Source of the DNA: Chloroflexota bacterium
GTDB taxonomy: Bacteria; Chloroflexota; Dehalococcoidia; Lucifugimonadales; Lucifugimonadaceae
DNA: 6,259 nucleotides
NCBI GenBank assembly: GCA_030831265.1
Contig: JAURLM010000005.1
Span: 1-6,259, forward strand
Direction of reading: 5' to 3'
Below the pieces are notes generated by a model that was given only the letters and a program-made list of their open reading frames with translations, was not told the origin of the DNA and searched no databases. Position numbers and translations under genes: made by a program. This document shows positions 6,086 through 6,259 of this stretch, piece by piece (positions within the stretch are counted from its first letter, which is position 1; each line of letters starts with the position of its first letter).

Positions 6086-6159
6086 TTGTGTTCATCACGC
6101 AAATGGACAAGATGGTGAATTACGTTAACCTTCGTTGACATGGTAGACTCTCGCTGCGA

Positions 6160-6239
6160 CCGAGATTAATCCACCAGGATTTGAAACCTAATCTCGGCCG
6201 GGATCGTTTTACGAAGACCGGGGGCCTGAAGAACAGCCC
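6160..6239 (+). ncRNA. Structured 5' leader, three consecutive predicted hairpins
   Basis: Hairpin 1: CCGAGATTA (6160-6168) pairs perfectly with TAATCTCGG (6189-6197); its loop holds a smaller ATCC/GGAT stem (6169-6172 and 6177-6180). Hairpin 2: CCGG (6198-6201) pairs with CCGG (6218-6221) around an inner TCGT/ACGA stem (6204-6207 and 6211-6214), leaving a purine-only internal loop GA opposite AGA. Hairpin 3: GGGC (6222-6225) pairs with GCCC (6236-6239), extended by TG/CA with one bulged C, loop AAGAA. No U-tract follows, so this is not an ordinary terminator. With the ribosome binding site just downstream it looks like an untranslated leader controlling translation of the next gene. I cannot match it confidently to a known riboswitch; AGACCG followed by GGGC and CCTTAT is faintly reminiscent of ribosomal-protein L10 leaders. 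Confidence 0.4.
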
Positions 6240-6244
6240 TTATT

Positions 6245-6252
6245 GGAGAGGG
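6245..6252 (+). promoter_or_regulatory. Ribosome binding site of a gene starting at or past the window edge
   Basis: GGAGAGGG is a strong Shine-Dalgarno match followed by ATTTCCA to the end of the window. If the next bases complete an ATG at 6259 the spacing of six would be ideal, but the start codon itself is outside the window. Confidence 0.5.
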
Positions 6253-6259
6253 ATTTCCA

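Noticed and set aside
6081..6096. GATGA/TCATC hairpin at the MFS stop codon as a terminator.
   Set aside because: Only five A/T-rich pairs and no U-tract.
6135..6149. TTGACA (6135-6140) and TAGACT (6144-6149) as promoter elements before the leader.
   Set aside because: They are only 3 bp apart, so they cannot be the -35 and -10 of one promoter, and neither has a partner at 16-18 bp. A promoter is likely nearby but I cannot place it.
6140..6169. Nine-codon ORF (M V D S R C D R D stop) whose stop overlaps the first leader hairpin, a possible leader peptide.
   Set aside because: It has no Shine-Dalgarno, no run of a regulatory amino acid, and the following hairpin lacks a U-tract.
6160..6197. 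Hairpin as an intrinsic terminator for the MFS transporter.
   Set aside because: The stem is good, but the four Ts at 6207-6210 come ten bases later and belong to the next stem-loop.
6160..6197. tRNA-like T-arm on the minus strand (GGTTTCAAATCC).
   Set aside because: The T-stem does not pair properly around the loop, and no acceptor, D or anticodon arm can be built around it.

Overview
The window reads as ordinary bacterial chromosome of medium-to-high GC: genes are tightly packed, stops and starts overlap, and GTG and TTG starts occur. No insertion sequence, tRNA, rRNA or CRISPR array is visible. The gene content (FMN split-barrel protein, D-2-hydroxyacid dehydrogenase, HAD phosphatase, thiG-thiE/tenI-thiS behind a TPP riboswitch, DHA2-type MFS transporter) would suit a free-living bacterium. 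Chloroflexota is my low-confidence guess from the general look of the proteins; nothing in the window fixes the phylum.

Left part (1-2690). A plus-strand gene fragment ends at 176 and meets a minus-strand gene cluster tail to tail, the two stop codons sharing a CTAG. In order of transcription the minus cluster is an FMN-binding split-barrel protein (2690-2019), a D-2-hydroxyacid dehydrogenase (1908-928, TTG start) and a HAD phosphatase (928-173). The last two are joined by a TGATG overlap and are probably translationally coupled. A 15-bp dyad lies in the 110-bp gap before the dehydrogenase.

Middle (2691-3042). This 352-bp region without genes is regulatory. It holds a minus-strand promoter for the FMN protein, a plus-strand promoter, a complete TPP riboswitch aptamer (about 2857-2959) and an intrinsic terminator (2963-3003). 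A 7-bp alternative pairing between aptamer and terminator is a candidate antiterminator, so the likely switch is: TPP bound, terminator forms, thiazole genes off.

Right part (3043-6085). thiG, a ThiE/TenI-family gene and thiS run together with a 3-bp gap and then an ATGA overlap; an MFS transporter follows after 20 bp. ThiS carries the sulfur, ThiG builds the thiazole ring, and the ThiE/TenI protein either aromatises the thiazole (tautomerase) or couples it to HMP-PP. Its motifs lean to the TenI side but the TenI catalytic histidine is absent. The transporter may share the riboswitch and could move a thiamin-related compound, though its family is typically drug/proton efflux. thiF, thiO/thiH, thiC and thiD are not in the window.

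End (6086-6259). No gene is visible. Three consecutive predicted hairpins (6160-6239) followed by a strong Shine-Dalgarno sequence look like the structured 5' leader of a gene starting at or just past the window edge. This leader is the least explained element here.
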